Below are positions 55,057 through 64,000 of a DNA stretch of 64,000 bases, piece after piece (positions within the stretch are counted from its first letter, which is position 1; every line of letters starts with the position of its first letter). The notes beneath the pieces are model-generated. The model worked only from the letters and a program-made list of their open reading frames with translations. It was not told the origin of the DNA and searched no databases. Location of the stretch: the NCBI RefSeq assembly GCF_900446255.1, contig NZ_UIGI01000001.1, forward strand, positions 398,763-462,762. Reading direction: 5' to 3'. Source of the DNA: Buttiauxella agrestis. GTDB taxonomy: Bacteria; Pseudomonadota; Gammaproteobacteria; Enterobacterales; Enterobacteriaceae. The translations under genes were made by a program, and so were the position numbers.

Positions 55057-56515
55057 ATTATTAGTCAACGTGACCCCATCGGAAACTCGGGTGGCTTACA
55101 TTGATGGTGGAATACTGCAAGAGATTCATATTGAACGCGAAGCTCGTCGCGGGATCGTAGGGAATATCTACAAAGGTCGTGTTAGCCGGGTGCTTCCGGG
55201 GATGCAGGCGGCATTTGTAGATATTGGCCTTGATAAGGCAGCGTTTCTCCACGCTTCTGACATCATGCCGCATACCGAATGTGTGGCAGGTGAAGAGCGA
55301 AAAAACTTCACAGTACGTGACATCTCAGAATTAGTTCGTCAGGGCCAGGATTTAATGGTGCAAGTGGTGAAAGACCCGCTGGGCACCAAAGGCGCACGTC
55401 TGACAACTGACATCACGCTGCCTTCCCGTTATTTGGTCTTTATGCCGGGCGCTTCGCACGTGGGTGTTTCTCAGCGTATTGAAAGCGAAGCCGAACGTGA
55501 GCGCCTGAAGCGCGTCGTTAATGCCTATTGTGACGAACAAGGCGGGTTCATTATTCGTACCGCGGCTGAAGGCGTCTGTGAAGACGATTTAGCGTCAGAT
55601 GCGGCATATTTAAAGCGTGTCTGGACGAAAGTCAGCGAGCGCAAAAAGCGTAACAAAACCCGCTGCCAGCTTTACGGTGAATTGGCGCTGGCACAGCGTG
55701 TGCTGCGTGATTTTGCCGATGCGGCACTCGACCGTATTCGCGTCGACTCCCGTCTGACTTACGACATGCTGCTGGAATTCACCGCAGAATACATGCCGGA
55801 AATGCACGAAAAAATTGAACACTACAGCGGTCGTCAGCCTATTTTTGACTTGTTTGACGTTGAGAACGAAATTCAGCGCGCGCTGGAACGTAAAGTTGAA
55901 CTGAAATCTGGCGGCTATTTAGTTATCGATCAAACGGAAGCGATGACCACCGTTGATATCAACACCGGCGCTTTTGTCGGCCATCGTAATCTTGACGATA
56001 CTATTTTCAACACCAACATCGAAGCGACTCAGGCGATTGCCCGCCAGTTACGTTTGCGTAATCTGGGCGGCATTATCATTATTGATTTCATCGATATGAG
56101 TAATGAAGATCATCGCCGACGTGTACTGCATTCGCTTGAACAGGCGCTGAGCAAAGACCGGGTCAAAACCAGTATTAATGGTTTTTCACAGCTTGGTCTG
56201 GTTGAGATGACGCGCAAACGTACTCGTGAAAGCGTTGAACATGTGCTTTGCAATGACTGTCCAACCTGCCATGGGCGCGGCACCGTGAAAACGGTCGAGA
56301 CAGTCTGCTATGAAATTATGCGTGAAATCGTGCGTGTGCATCATGCTTATGATTCCGATCGTTTCCTGGTTTATGCATCACCTGCCGTAGGGGAAGCGCT
56401 GAAAAGCGAAGAGTCCCATTCGCTGGCAGAAGTGGAAATTTTTGTCGGTAAACAAGTCAAAGTGCAGATCGAGCCGCTCTATAATCAGGAGCAGTTCGAC
56501 GTTGTTATGATGTAA
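55046..56515 (+). CDS. rng: Ribonuclease G
   Basis: Single-strand endoribonuclease that matures the 5' end of 16S rRNA and degrades some mRNAs. 489 residues from ATG 55046 behind GACGAGG, inside the maf end. S1 domain about 35-125, catalytic DNase-I-like region with D in DINTGAF and D in IIIIDFIDM near 304 and 347, and the zinc link [11 protein letters not shown] near 405 that joins the dimer. It would process the rRNA made at 28533. Confidence 0.98.
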   Translation: MTAELLVNVTPSETRVAYIDGGILQEIHIEREARRGIVGNIYKGRVSRVLPGMQAAFVDIGLDKAAFLHASDIMPHTECVAGEERKNFTVRDISELVRQGQDLMVQVVKDPLGTKGARLTTDITLPSRYLVFMPGASHVGVSQRIESEAERERLKRVVNAYCDEQGGFIIRTAAEGVCEDDLASDAAYLKRVWTKVSERKKRNKTRCQLYGELALAQRVLRDFADAALDRIRVDSRLTYDMLLEFTAEYMPEMHEKIEHYSGRQPIFDLFDVENEIQRALERKVELKSGGYLVIDQTEAMTTVDINTGAFVGHRNLDDTIFNTNIEATQAIARQLRLRNLGGIIIIDFIDMSNEDHRRRVLHSLEQALSKDRVKTSINGFSQLGLVEMTRKRTRESVEHVLCNDCPTCHGRGTVKTVETVCYEIMREIVRVHHAYDSDRFLVYASPAVGEALKSEESHSLAEVEIFVGKQVKVQIEPLYNQEQFDVVMM

Positions 56516-56574
56516 CTCGCTGCACGGATAGTGCAGTTTTGAGTTCCGCCCCGGCGGTAGATAAGGAGATATAC

Positions 56575-59500
56575 GTGAGGCGACTGCCCGGCATTTTGCT
56601 ATTCACTGGCGCTACGCTTATCGTTATCGTCGCACTGCTGGTGAGTGGTCTGCGGCTGGTTTTGCCGCATCTCGATGCCTGGCGGCCAGCGCTACTCGAT
56701 AAAATCGAAGCCATGACAGGCACGCCTGTCGATGCCAGCCAGATAAAAGCAAGCTGGGAGAATTACGGCCCAACACTCGATGTGCGCGATATCAAAGCGG
56801 GCCTGAAAGACGGCGGCGAAATGAGCGTAAAACGCGTCACGTTAGCGCTCGATCTCTGGCAAAGCCTGCTGCATGCGCGTTGGCAATTTCGCGATCTCAC
56901 TTTTTATCAATTGCAGCTGCGCACCAACACGCCGCTGAGCCAAAACAAAAGCGACAGTAAATTCGAACCAGGTCAAATCAGCGATCTCTTTTTACGCCAG
57001 TTCGATCACTTTGATCTACGTGACAGCTCGCTGAGTTTCTTGACCCTTTCCGGCCAACGCGCCGAACTCGCTATTCCACAACTCACCTGGCTAAACACAA
57101 AAAATCGCCACCGCGCAGAAGGGCTTGTGAGCTTGTCGAGCTTTACGGGTCAACACGGCCTGGCAAAAGTGCGTATGGATTTGCGTGACGAAAATGGTTT
57201 GCTGAATATTGGCAAGGTCTGGTTGCAGGCTGATAACGTCGACGTGAAACCGTGGCTTGGCCGCTGGATGAAAGACAATGTCGATTTGCAAACCGCTGAA
57301 TTCACTCTTGAAGCCTGGATGGATATCAAAGATGGAGACATTTCCGGGGGCAACGTCTGGCTGAAACAAGGCGGCGCAAGTTGGGCGGGGAAAAGCACTT
57401 CGCATCAGTTGTCTGTTGATAATTTAATGGCCCACGTTAATCGTTCTGACGCGGGCTGGAACCTTGCTGTTCCTTCCACAAATATCACTCTTGATGGCAA
57501 AACCTGGCCAAAAGGCTCGCTCGCCCTGGCGTGGATTGCTCCGCAGAATGTCGGCGGGAAAGAAAGCACCCGCAGTGACGAATTGCGCATTCGTGCAACA
57601 AACATGGAGCTGGAAAGTTTCACTGGCTTGCTGCCTATCGCTGAGAAAATTTCACCAGACCTGGGCGAGATTTGGACCATACTGAAACCGCGCGGACATA
57701 TAGACGTGCTGGCGGTTGATATTCCTCTCCAACAAACCGAAAACACGCGTATGCAAGGGCGCTGGAAAGAGGTCAGCTGGAACCAATGGAAGATGTTACC
57801 GGGCGTTGAGCATTTCTCCGGATCGATAACAGGAAGCGTTGGGCACGGGCAACTGAATGCGCAGGTTCTTGATGCCAAAATGCCCTATGAAGGTGTGTTC
57901 CGCGCACCGCTGGAAATTGAACGTGGTGTCGCAACGCTTGAATGGCAGAAAAATGTCGAAGGTTTTCAGCTTGATGGCAAAAACCTTGATGTTAAAGCAC
58001 GCTCGGTTTGGGCTGCGGGTGATTTCCGTTATTACCAGCCGAAGGATGGCGATCCTTGGTTAGGCATTCTGGCTGGAATCAGCACGCATAATGGCGCAGA
58101 TGCCTGGCGTTATTTCCCAGAAAACCTGATGGGCAAAGAGCTGGTGGATTACCTCAGTGGCGCCATTCAGGGTGGTGAAGCGGATAACGCGACGCTGGTC
58201 TACGGTGGCAACCCGCATCTTTTCCCTTACTTGCACAACGAAGGCCAGTTTGAAGTCTACGTTCCACTGCGTAATGCAAAGTTTGCCTTCCAGCCGGACT
58301 GGCCTGCATTAGAAAACCTGAATATTACTCTCGATTTCATTAACGACGGTCTGTGGATGAAATCTGATGAAGTGAAACTGGGTGGCGTGACCGGGCGTAA
58401 CCTTACGGCGATTATCCCGGATTACTCTAAAGAAAAGCTGTTGATTGATTCTGATATCAGCGGCCCAGGGAGTGCGGTTGGCCCGTACTTCAAAGACACG
58501 CCTCTTAAAGATTCGTTATCAGCCGCTCTTGATGAACTCCAGATTGGAGGCGATGTGAATGCTCGCTTACATCTGGATATTCCGCTTGATGGCACCATGA
58601 CAACGGCAAAAGGCGATGTTCAGCTCAACAACAATACTTTGTTGATAAAACCGCTATCCAGCACCCTGAGCAATCTGACGGGCAAGTTCAGCTTTGTGAA
58701 TGGCGACCTGAACAGCGAACCGCTGAAAGCGACGTGGTTTAATCAGCCTGTAACTATTGATTTTAATACCAAAACGGGTGACAAGGATTACCAGATTGGG
58801 GTTAATTTACTGGGCGACTGGCAGCCAACAAAAATGGGCATTTTGCCTGAGCCTATCAATAAAGAGTTGAGCGGTAACATTCCATGGAAAGGTGATGTTG
58901 CGATAAAACTCCCTTACCGTGGTCAGGCAACTTATCAGGTCAATGTCGATGCGGATCTGAAAAATGTAAGTAGTCACTTACCTGCACCTGTCGATAAAGC
59001 AGCAGGCCAGCCTCAGCCGTTGAAAGTCGCGGTAAAAGGCGACCTGAATAGCTTTAATCTGACCGGTAGTGCTGGTGCGAAAAATCATTTTTCCAGCCGT
59101 TGGTTGCTCAATAAAAAGCTCACGCTTGATCGGGCTATTTGGGCTTCAAATAGCCAGACTACCCCGCCTTTGCCTGAGAATTCAGGGCTGGAACTCGATC
59201 TTCCGGCGATGAACGGTGCGCAGTGGCTGGCGCTGTTTAGCCAGGGAGCCGCTGATAGCGTCGGTAATTCAGCCTCATTCCCGACGAATGTCACCTTGCG
59301 AACCCCGTCTTTGACGCTTGGCGGCCAGCAGTGGAACAACCTGAGTCTGGTTTCTCACGCAATACCCGGCGGCACGCGTGTTGAAGCGCAAGGCCGCGAA
59401 GTGAATGGCTCTCTGACGATGCAAGATAATGCACCGTGGAGGGCAGCCATCAAGTATCTCTATTTCAACCCTGACTGGAATAGCGGCTCCACCAAATCAG

Positions 59501-60375
59501 CCAGCCATCCTCTCCTTGATGAACGTGGTTCAATTGATTTCCGGTCCTGGCCTGATGTGCAACTGCGTTGCGCTGAATGCTGGTTGATGGGGCAAAAATT
59601 TGGACGCATGGAAGCTGACTTCGCGTTCAAAGGGAACACCCTGGAATTAGAGAATGGTTTAGTGGACACCGGATTTGCGAGGCTCACCGGTACGGGGCAA
59701 TGGGTTAATAGCCCGGATGAAGAACGTACCTCTATAAAAGGTAAACTTCATGGCGGCAAACTGGATGCCGCGACTAACTTCTTCGGCGTGAAAACACCGA
59801 TTCAAGGTTCGTCGTTCGACGTCGATTATGATTTGCACTGGCGCGATAAACCCTGGCAGCCAGATGTGGCGACATTAAACGGTATCCTGCACGCCAAATT
59901 AGGCAAGGGTCAGATTGCAGATCTCGGCACGGGGCATGCCGGTCAATTATTGCGTCTGGTCAGTGTCGATGCGTTGATGCGCAAACTGCGTTTTGACTTC
60001 AGCGATACTTTCGGAGATGGCTTCTACTTCGACTCGATTCGCAGCACGGCGTGGATTAAAGACGGTCAGTTACACAGCGACGATACGCTGGTGGATGGTC
60101 TGGAAGCGGATATCGGCTTGAAAGGTTCTGTGGATTTGGTTCGACGCCGTCTTGATGTCGAAGCGGTTGTGGCACCTGAAATTTCCGCGACAGTCGGCGT
60201 TGCGACTGCCTTTGTAGTTAACCCAATTATTGGGGCTGCGGTGTTTGCAGCCAGTAAAGTGTTGGGGCCGCTATGGAGTAAAATCTCCGTGCTGCGCTAC
60301 CACATCACCGGTCCAGTAGACCAACCGCAAATCAATGAAGTGCTTCGCCAGCCAAGGGTTAACGACGCTAAGTGA
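56575..60375 (+). CDS. yhdP: AsmA-like envelope phospholipid-transport protein YhdP
   Basis: Very large inner-membrane-anchored protein that spans the periplasm and, with TamB and YdbH, carries phospholipids to the outer membrane. 1266 residues from GTG 56575 behind AAGGAGATATAC, beginning V-R-R-L-P-G-I-L-L; an upstream in-frame start at 56539 is rejected. One N-terminal membrane segment (about 5-30), a long beta-rich bridge (DUF3971, about 30-650) and the AsmA_2 C-terminal part, ending in a glycine/alanine hydrophobic segment (VGVATAFVVNPIIGAAVFAASK). 59 bases after rng; same length as E. coli. Confidence 0.97.
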   Translation: MRRLPGILLFTGATLIVIVALLVSGLRLVLPHLDAWRPALLDKIEAMTGTPVDASQIKASWENYGPTLDVRDIKAGLKDGGEMSVKRVTLALDLWQSLLHARWQFRDLTFYQLQLRTNTPLSQNKSDSKFEPGQISDLFLRQFDHFDLRDSSLSFLTLSGQRAELAIPQLTWLNTKNRHRAEGLVSLSSFTGQHGLAKVRMDLRDENGLLNIGKVWLQADNVDVKPWLGRWMKDNVDLQTAEFTLEAWMDIKDGDISGGNVWLKQGGASWAGKSTSHQLSVDNLMAHVNRSDAGWNLAVPSTNITLDGKTWPKGSLALAWIAPQNVGGKESTRSDELRIRATNMELESFTGLLPIAEKISPDLGEIWTILKPRGHIDVLAVDIPLQQTENTRMQGRWKEVSWNQWKMLPGVEHFSGSITGSVGHGQLNAQVLDAKMPYEGVFRAPLEIERGVATLEWQKNVEGFQLDGKNLDVKARSVWAAGDFRYYQPKDGDPWLGILAGISTHNGADAWRYFPENLMGKELVDYLSGAIQGGEADNATLVYGGNPHLFPYLHNEGQFEVYVPLRNAKFAFQPDWPALENLNITLDFINDGLWMKSDEVKLGGVTGRNLTAIIPDYSKEKLLIDSDISGPGSAVGPYFKDTPLKDSLSAALDELQIGGDVNARLHLDIPLDGTMTTAKGDVQLNNNTLLIKPLSSTLSNLTGKFSFVNGDLNSEPLKATWFNQPVTIDFNTKTGDKDYQIGVNLLGDWQPTKMGILPEPINKELSGNIPWKGDVAIKLPYRGQATYQVNVDADLKNVSSHLPAPVDKAAGQPQPLKVAVKGDLNSFNLTGSAGAKNHFSSRWLLNKKLTLDRAIWASNSQTTPPLPENSGLELDLPAMNGAQWLALFSQGAADSVGNSASFPTNVTLRTPSLTLGGQQWNNLSLVSHAIPGGTRVEAQGREVNGSLTMQDNAPWRAAIKYLYFNPDWNSGSTKSASHPLLDERGSIDFRSWPDVQLRCAECWLMGQKFGRMEADFAFKGNTLELENGLVDTGFARLTGTGQWVNSPDEERTSIKGKLHGGKLDAATNFFGVKTPIQGSSFDVDYDLHWRDKPWQPDVATLNGILHAKLGKGQIADLGTGHAGQLLRLVSVDALMRKLRFDFSDTFGDGFYFDSIRSTAWIKDGQLHSDDTLVDGLEADIGLKGSVDLVRRRLDVEAVVAPEISATVGVATAFVVNPIIGAAVFAASKVLGPLWSKISVLRYHITGPVDQPQINEVLRQPRVNDAK

Positions 60376-60428
60376 TTTGACGCGGACGGCTAATTGCCGC
60401 AAGCTCAATAGATATCTCCAATCGATAG

Positions 60429-61895
<1,467 letters not shown>

Positions 61896-61917
61896 TACTC
61901 TTGTTTCGATAGTCATA

Positions 61918-61950
61918 ACCAGCCGGGTTTATCCCGGCTGTTTGACTTTC
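61918..61950 (+). terminator. Terminator of tldD
   Basis: AGCCGGG/CCCGGCT (61921-61927 and 61933-61939) with loop TTTAT, followed by GTTTG. A short tail makes it moderate; it separates the convergent tldD and aaeR. Confidence 0.6.
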
Positions 61951-61963
61951 AACCTCGCCCATT

Positions 61964-62905
61964 TTATCCCACATCTTTACCGCGTCCTTTGTTGTCGCGT
62001 ACCCCTTGATAAAGATGCGAAACCTTCACGAAATACTCGGTCAGGTAGTTAATACAAACCTGTACTTTCAGAGGCAGCTTATCTTTTTCGGTATACAGTG
62101 CGTACACCGGACGAGGATCGGATTGATAGCTCGGCATTAAGATCTCAAGCGTCCCTTCATTGATCTCATCGATCACCCACATCAGCGGAACGTAAGCGAT
62201 CCCGGCACCTATTTTTAACCAACGGCTTAAGGTCATGGGATCGTTTGTGACAAACCGGCCTTGCGGGATCATGCGCGTGGTGAGGCCTTCCGGGGCGATC
62301 AATTCAAATTCATTGTGCGGGCGAATGCTGTATTCAAGCCAGGAATGACTGGCAAGATCGGCGGGCTTTTCTGGCGTGCCGTTTTGTTGCAGATAACTTT
62401 TCGCGGCACAAATTACCATCGGCATCGATCCGAGGCGTGTGGAGAACAGGCTTGAATCCTGCAACGCACCGACACGAATAACGACGTCCAGACCATCGGC
62501 AATTAAGTCAGGGGCTGGAATGCCCGTCACCAGGTTTACCGTTAATTCCGGGTACTCTTTAAGCATGTCAGCGGTCATGGACGCGAGGACATTTTGTGCC
62601 ATAGTTGAAGAACTGCCGATACGTAGCGTGCCGATGGGCGTGTTGTTGAAAGCATAAAGCTGCTCATGCACGGCTTGCGCTTCATGCAGCATTTTACGGC
62701 AGCCAAGAAAGTATATTTTACCGGCTTCGGTTAGCCCAATGCTGCGTGTGCTGCGGTTTAGCAACTTTACTTGCAGCTCGTCTTCGAGTTTTGAAACCGT
62801 TTGGCTGATGGACGATACGCTCATTTCTAGCTGTCTGGCCGCGGCGGTAAAAGAGCCAAGCTCGACAACTTTGGCGAAAACCGACATGCGCTTAAGTCTT
62901 TCCAT
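61964..62905 (-). CDS. aaeR: LysR-type regulator AaeR of the aromatic-acid efflux operon
   Basis: Activates aaeXAB in response to hydroxybenzoates. 313 residues. N-terminal winged helix-turn-helix (about 1-60, FTAAARQLEMSVSSISQTVSKLE), then the periplasmic-binding-type effector domain. Divergent from aaeX, with 159 bases between. Confidence 0.95.
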   Translation of the reverse strand: MERLKRMSVFAKVVELGSFTAAARQLEMSVSSISQTVSKLEDELQVKLLNRSTRSIGLTEAGKIYFLGCRKMLHEAQAVHEQLYAFNNTPIGTLRIGSSSTMAQNVLASMTADMLKEYPELTVNLVTGIPAPDLIADGLDVVIRVGALQDSSLFSTRLGSMPMVICAAKSYLQQNGTPEKPADLASHSWLEYSIRPHNEFELIAPEGLTTRMIPQGRFVTNDPMTLSRWLKIGAGIAYVPLMWVIDEINEGTLEILMPSYQSDPRPVYALYTEKDKLPLKVQVCINYLTEYFVKVSHLYQGVRDNKGRGKDVG

Positions 62906-63064
62906 TGTTCACTCTGAGTGAAAAGTGATTTAGATCACAGATTATAGATAACGGGCTAACTATTGCGGTAATATATTATTAACAACACGACCCGTATCAT
63001 TCGTTAGCTCAGCATTCCTGGCTGTCCCAGGGTTTGTGTCTTCTGTATTTTCTGCAAGGTTAAC
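62906..63064. promoter_or_regulatory. Divergent aaeR-aaeX control region
   Basis: AT-rich; a TAATATATTA palindrome (62969-62978) and a TTAGATCACAGATTATAG-like stretch could hold AaeR sites and the facing promoters. I cannot place the operators with certainty. Confidence 0.45.
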
Positions 63065-63268
63065 ATGAGTCTATTTCCCGTTATCGTGATATTCGGTCTT
63101 TCTTTTCCGCCGATATTCTTCGAGCTGATTTTATCGCTGGCGTTGTTCTGGTTGGTTCGCCGTCTGCTGACTCCGACGGGAATTTATGATTTTGTCTGGC
63201 ACCCGGCATTATTTAACACAGCACTTTATTGCTGCCTGTTTTATCTGATCTCGCGCCTGTTTGTTTGA
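63065..63268 (+). CDS. aaeX: Small membrane protein AaeX
   Basis: 67 residues, two membrane segments (about 4-30 and 45-65), DUF1656. First gene of aaeXAB; its role in the efflux pump is not established. ATG 63065 follows AAGGTTAAC; sequence is nearly that of E. coli. Confidence 0.95.
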   Translation: MSLFPVIVIFGLSFPPIFFELILSLALFWLVRRLLTPTGIYDFVWHPALFNTALYCCLFYLISRLFV

Positions 63269-63275
63269 GGTTGAT

Positions 63276-64000
63276 GTGAAAGCACTTACAACAAAAATGA
63301 TCCGCACTGCCATCACACTAATTCTGGTGCTGCTGGCTTTCATCGCTATCTACCGCGCCTGGGTGTTTTATACCGAATCACCGTGGACGCGTGACGCCCG
63401 CTTTACCGCAGACGTTGTCGCGATTGCACCCGATGTCTCCGGCTTAATTACCGATGTGAAGGTCCACGACAACCAGCTGGTGAAGAAAGATCAAATTCTC
63501 TTCACTATCGATCAGCCCCGTTATCAGAAAGCATTAGAACAAGCTCAAGCCGATGTTTCTTACTTCCAGGTTTTAGCTGGCGAGAAGCGCCGTGAAGCCG
63601 GGCGTCGTAATTCATTAGGCACGCAGGCAATGTCGCGTGAAGAAATCGAACAGTCCAACAATGTGCTTCAGACGGTTTTGCATCAGTTAGCCAAAGCTGA
63701 AGCAACCCGTGATTTAGCCGAACTGGACTTGCAACGTACCATCATTCGCGCACCAGCAGAAGGTTGGGTAACTAACCTGAATGTGTATACCGGTGAGTTT
63801 ATTACCCGTGGCTCAACCGCTGTGGCGCTGGTCAAACGAGGCTCTTTCTACATTCTTGCCTACATGGAAGAAACCAAGCTTGACGGTATTCGCCCAGGTT
63901 ACCGGGTGCAAATCACACCGCTTGGCAGCAATCGTGTATTACGTGGAACGGTCGATAGCCTTTCTGCCGGTGTGACCAATGCCAGTAGCACCAGAGACAG
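63276..64000 (+). CDS. aaeA: Aromatic-acid efflux membrane-fusion protein AaeA, 5' part
   Basis: HlyD-type periplasmic adaptor that pairs with AaeB to export p-hydroxybenzoate and related acids. The start is GTG 63276 after GAGGTTGAT, 7 bases past aaeX; 241 codons are present before the window ends, of about 310 expected. N-terminal membrane segment (about 9-28), lipoyl half [23 protein letters not shown], the coiled coil (about 85-145) and the second lipoyl half ([19 protein letters not shown]) are visible. aaeB would follow. Confidence 0.95.
   Translation, partial: MKALTTKMIRTAITLILVLLAFIAIYRAWVFYTESPWTRDARFTADVVAIAPDVSGLITDVKVHDNQLVKKDQILFTIDQPRYQKALEQAQADVSYFQVLAGEKRREAGRRNSLGTQAMSREEIEQSNNVLQTVLHQLAKAEATRDLAELDLQRTIIRAPAEGWVTNLNVYTGEFITRGSTAVALVKRGSFYILAYMEETKLDGIRPGYRVQITPLGSNRVLRGTVDSLSAGVTNASSTRD

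Overview
The window is chromosomal DNA of an enteric bacterium (Enterobacterales, family Enterobacteriaceae). The ribosomal proteins and MreB are near-identical to the Escherichia coli proteins as I remember them. The gene order is the classical str-S10-spc-alpha cluster followed by the rrnD to aae segment of E. coli. The 16S sequence is Enterobacteriaceae-like and, with the gene order, would fit a Buttiauxella/Kluyvera/Cedecea-type genus. I cannot assign a genus by eye, and it is not E. coli itself.

Layout. 1-2506: end of the str operon (fusA 3' part, tufA). 2554-3846: Fur-box-preceded bfd-bfr with a convergent short prepilin peptidase (gspO-like). 4033-9243: S10 operon with its L4-controlled leader and a strong terminator. 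9264-14880: spc operon (rplN to rpmJ) with the S8 site at rplE. 14911-17926: alpha operon (S4 pseudoknot leader, rpsM-rpsK-rpsD-rpoA-rplQ). 18027-19139: zntR, arfA (with its built-in mRNA-truncating hairpin) and mscL. 19299-23567 (minus): def-fmt-rsmB-trkA. 23696-27492 (plus): dprA-smg-yrdD-tsaC-aroE-yrdB, met by yrdA. 28175-34082: a complete rRNA operon of rrnD type (16S, tRNA-Ile, tRNA-Ala, 23S, 5S, tRNA-Thr, second 5S) with P1/P2, boxA and tandem terminators.

34095-38250 (minus): an intact four-gene polar amino-acid ABC transporter (yhdWXYZ/aapJQMP) behind a well-formed sigma-54 promoter. 38756-39783: yhdV lipoprotein and a yoaC-like DUF1889 gene, where E. coli carries yhdJ-yhdU-acrS-acrEF. 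39873-43326 (minus): fis, dusB, a periplasmic alpha-carbonic anhydrase and prmA. 43338-47445 (minus): panF, yhdT, accC, accB, aroQ. 47678-49283 (minus): msrQ-msrP. 49582-61895 (plus): csrD, mreBCD, maf, rng, yhdP, tldD. 61964-64000: aaeR divergent from aaeX-aaeA, with aaeA cut by the window end.

How it works together: the first 18 kb makes translation machinery (EF-G, EF-Tu, r-proteins, SecY, RNA polymerase alpha) under the autogenous circuits of L4, S8 and S4, and the rRNA operon supplies matching RNA. Much of the rest is translation quality and modification (ArfA, Def, Fmt, RsmB, TsaC, DusB, PrmA, RNase G), envelope biogenesis (MreBCD, YhdP, AccBC, SecY) and small-molecule transport.

I saw no prophage, insertion sequence, CRISPR array, defence island or unfamiliar multi-gene system. 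The most unusual signals are non-coding: a 34-bp dyad abutting the sigma-54 promoter of yhdW, a long imperfect hairpin block between tRNA-Ile and tRNA-Ala, a long bulged palindrome ahead of the yoaC-like gene, and an orphan terminator-like hairpin between msrQ and aroQ. Comparisons with E. coli are from memory, not from a search.
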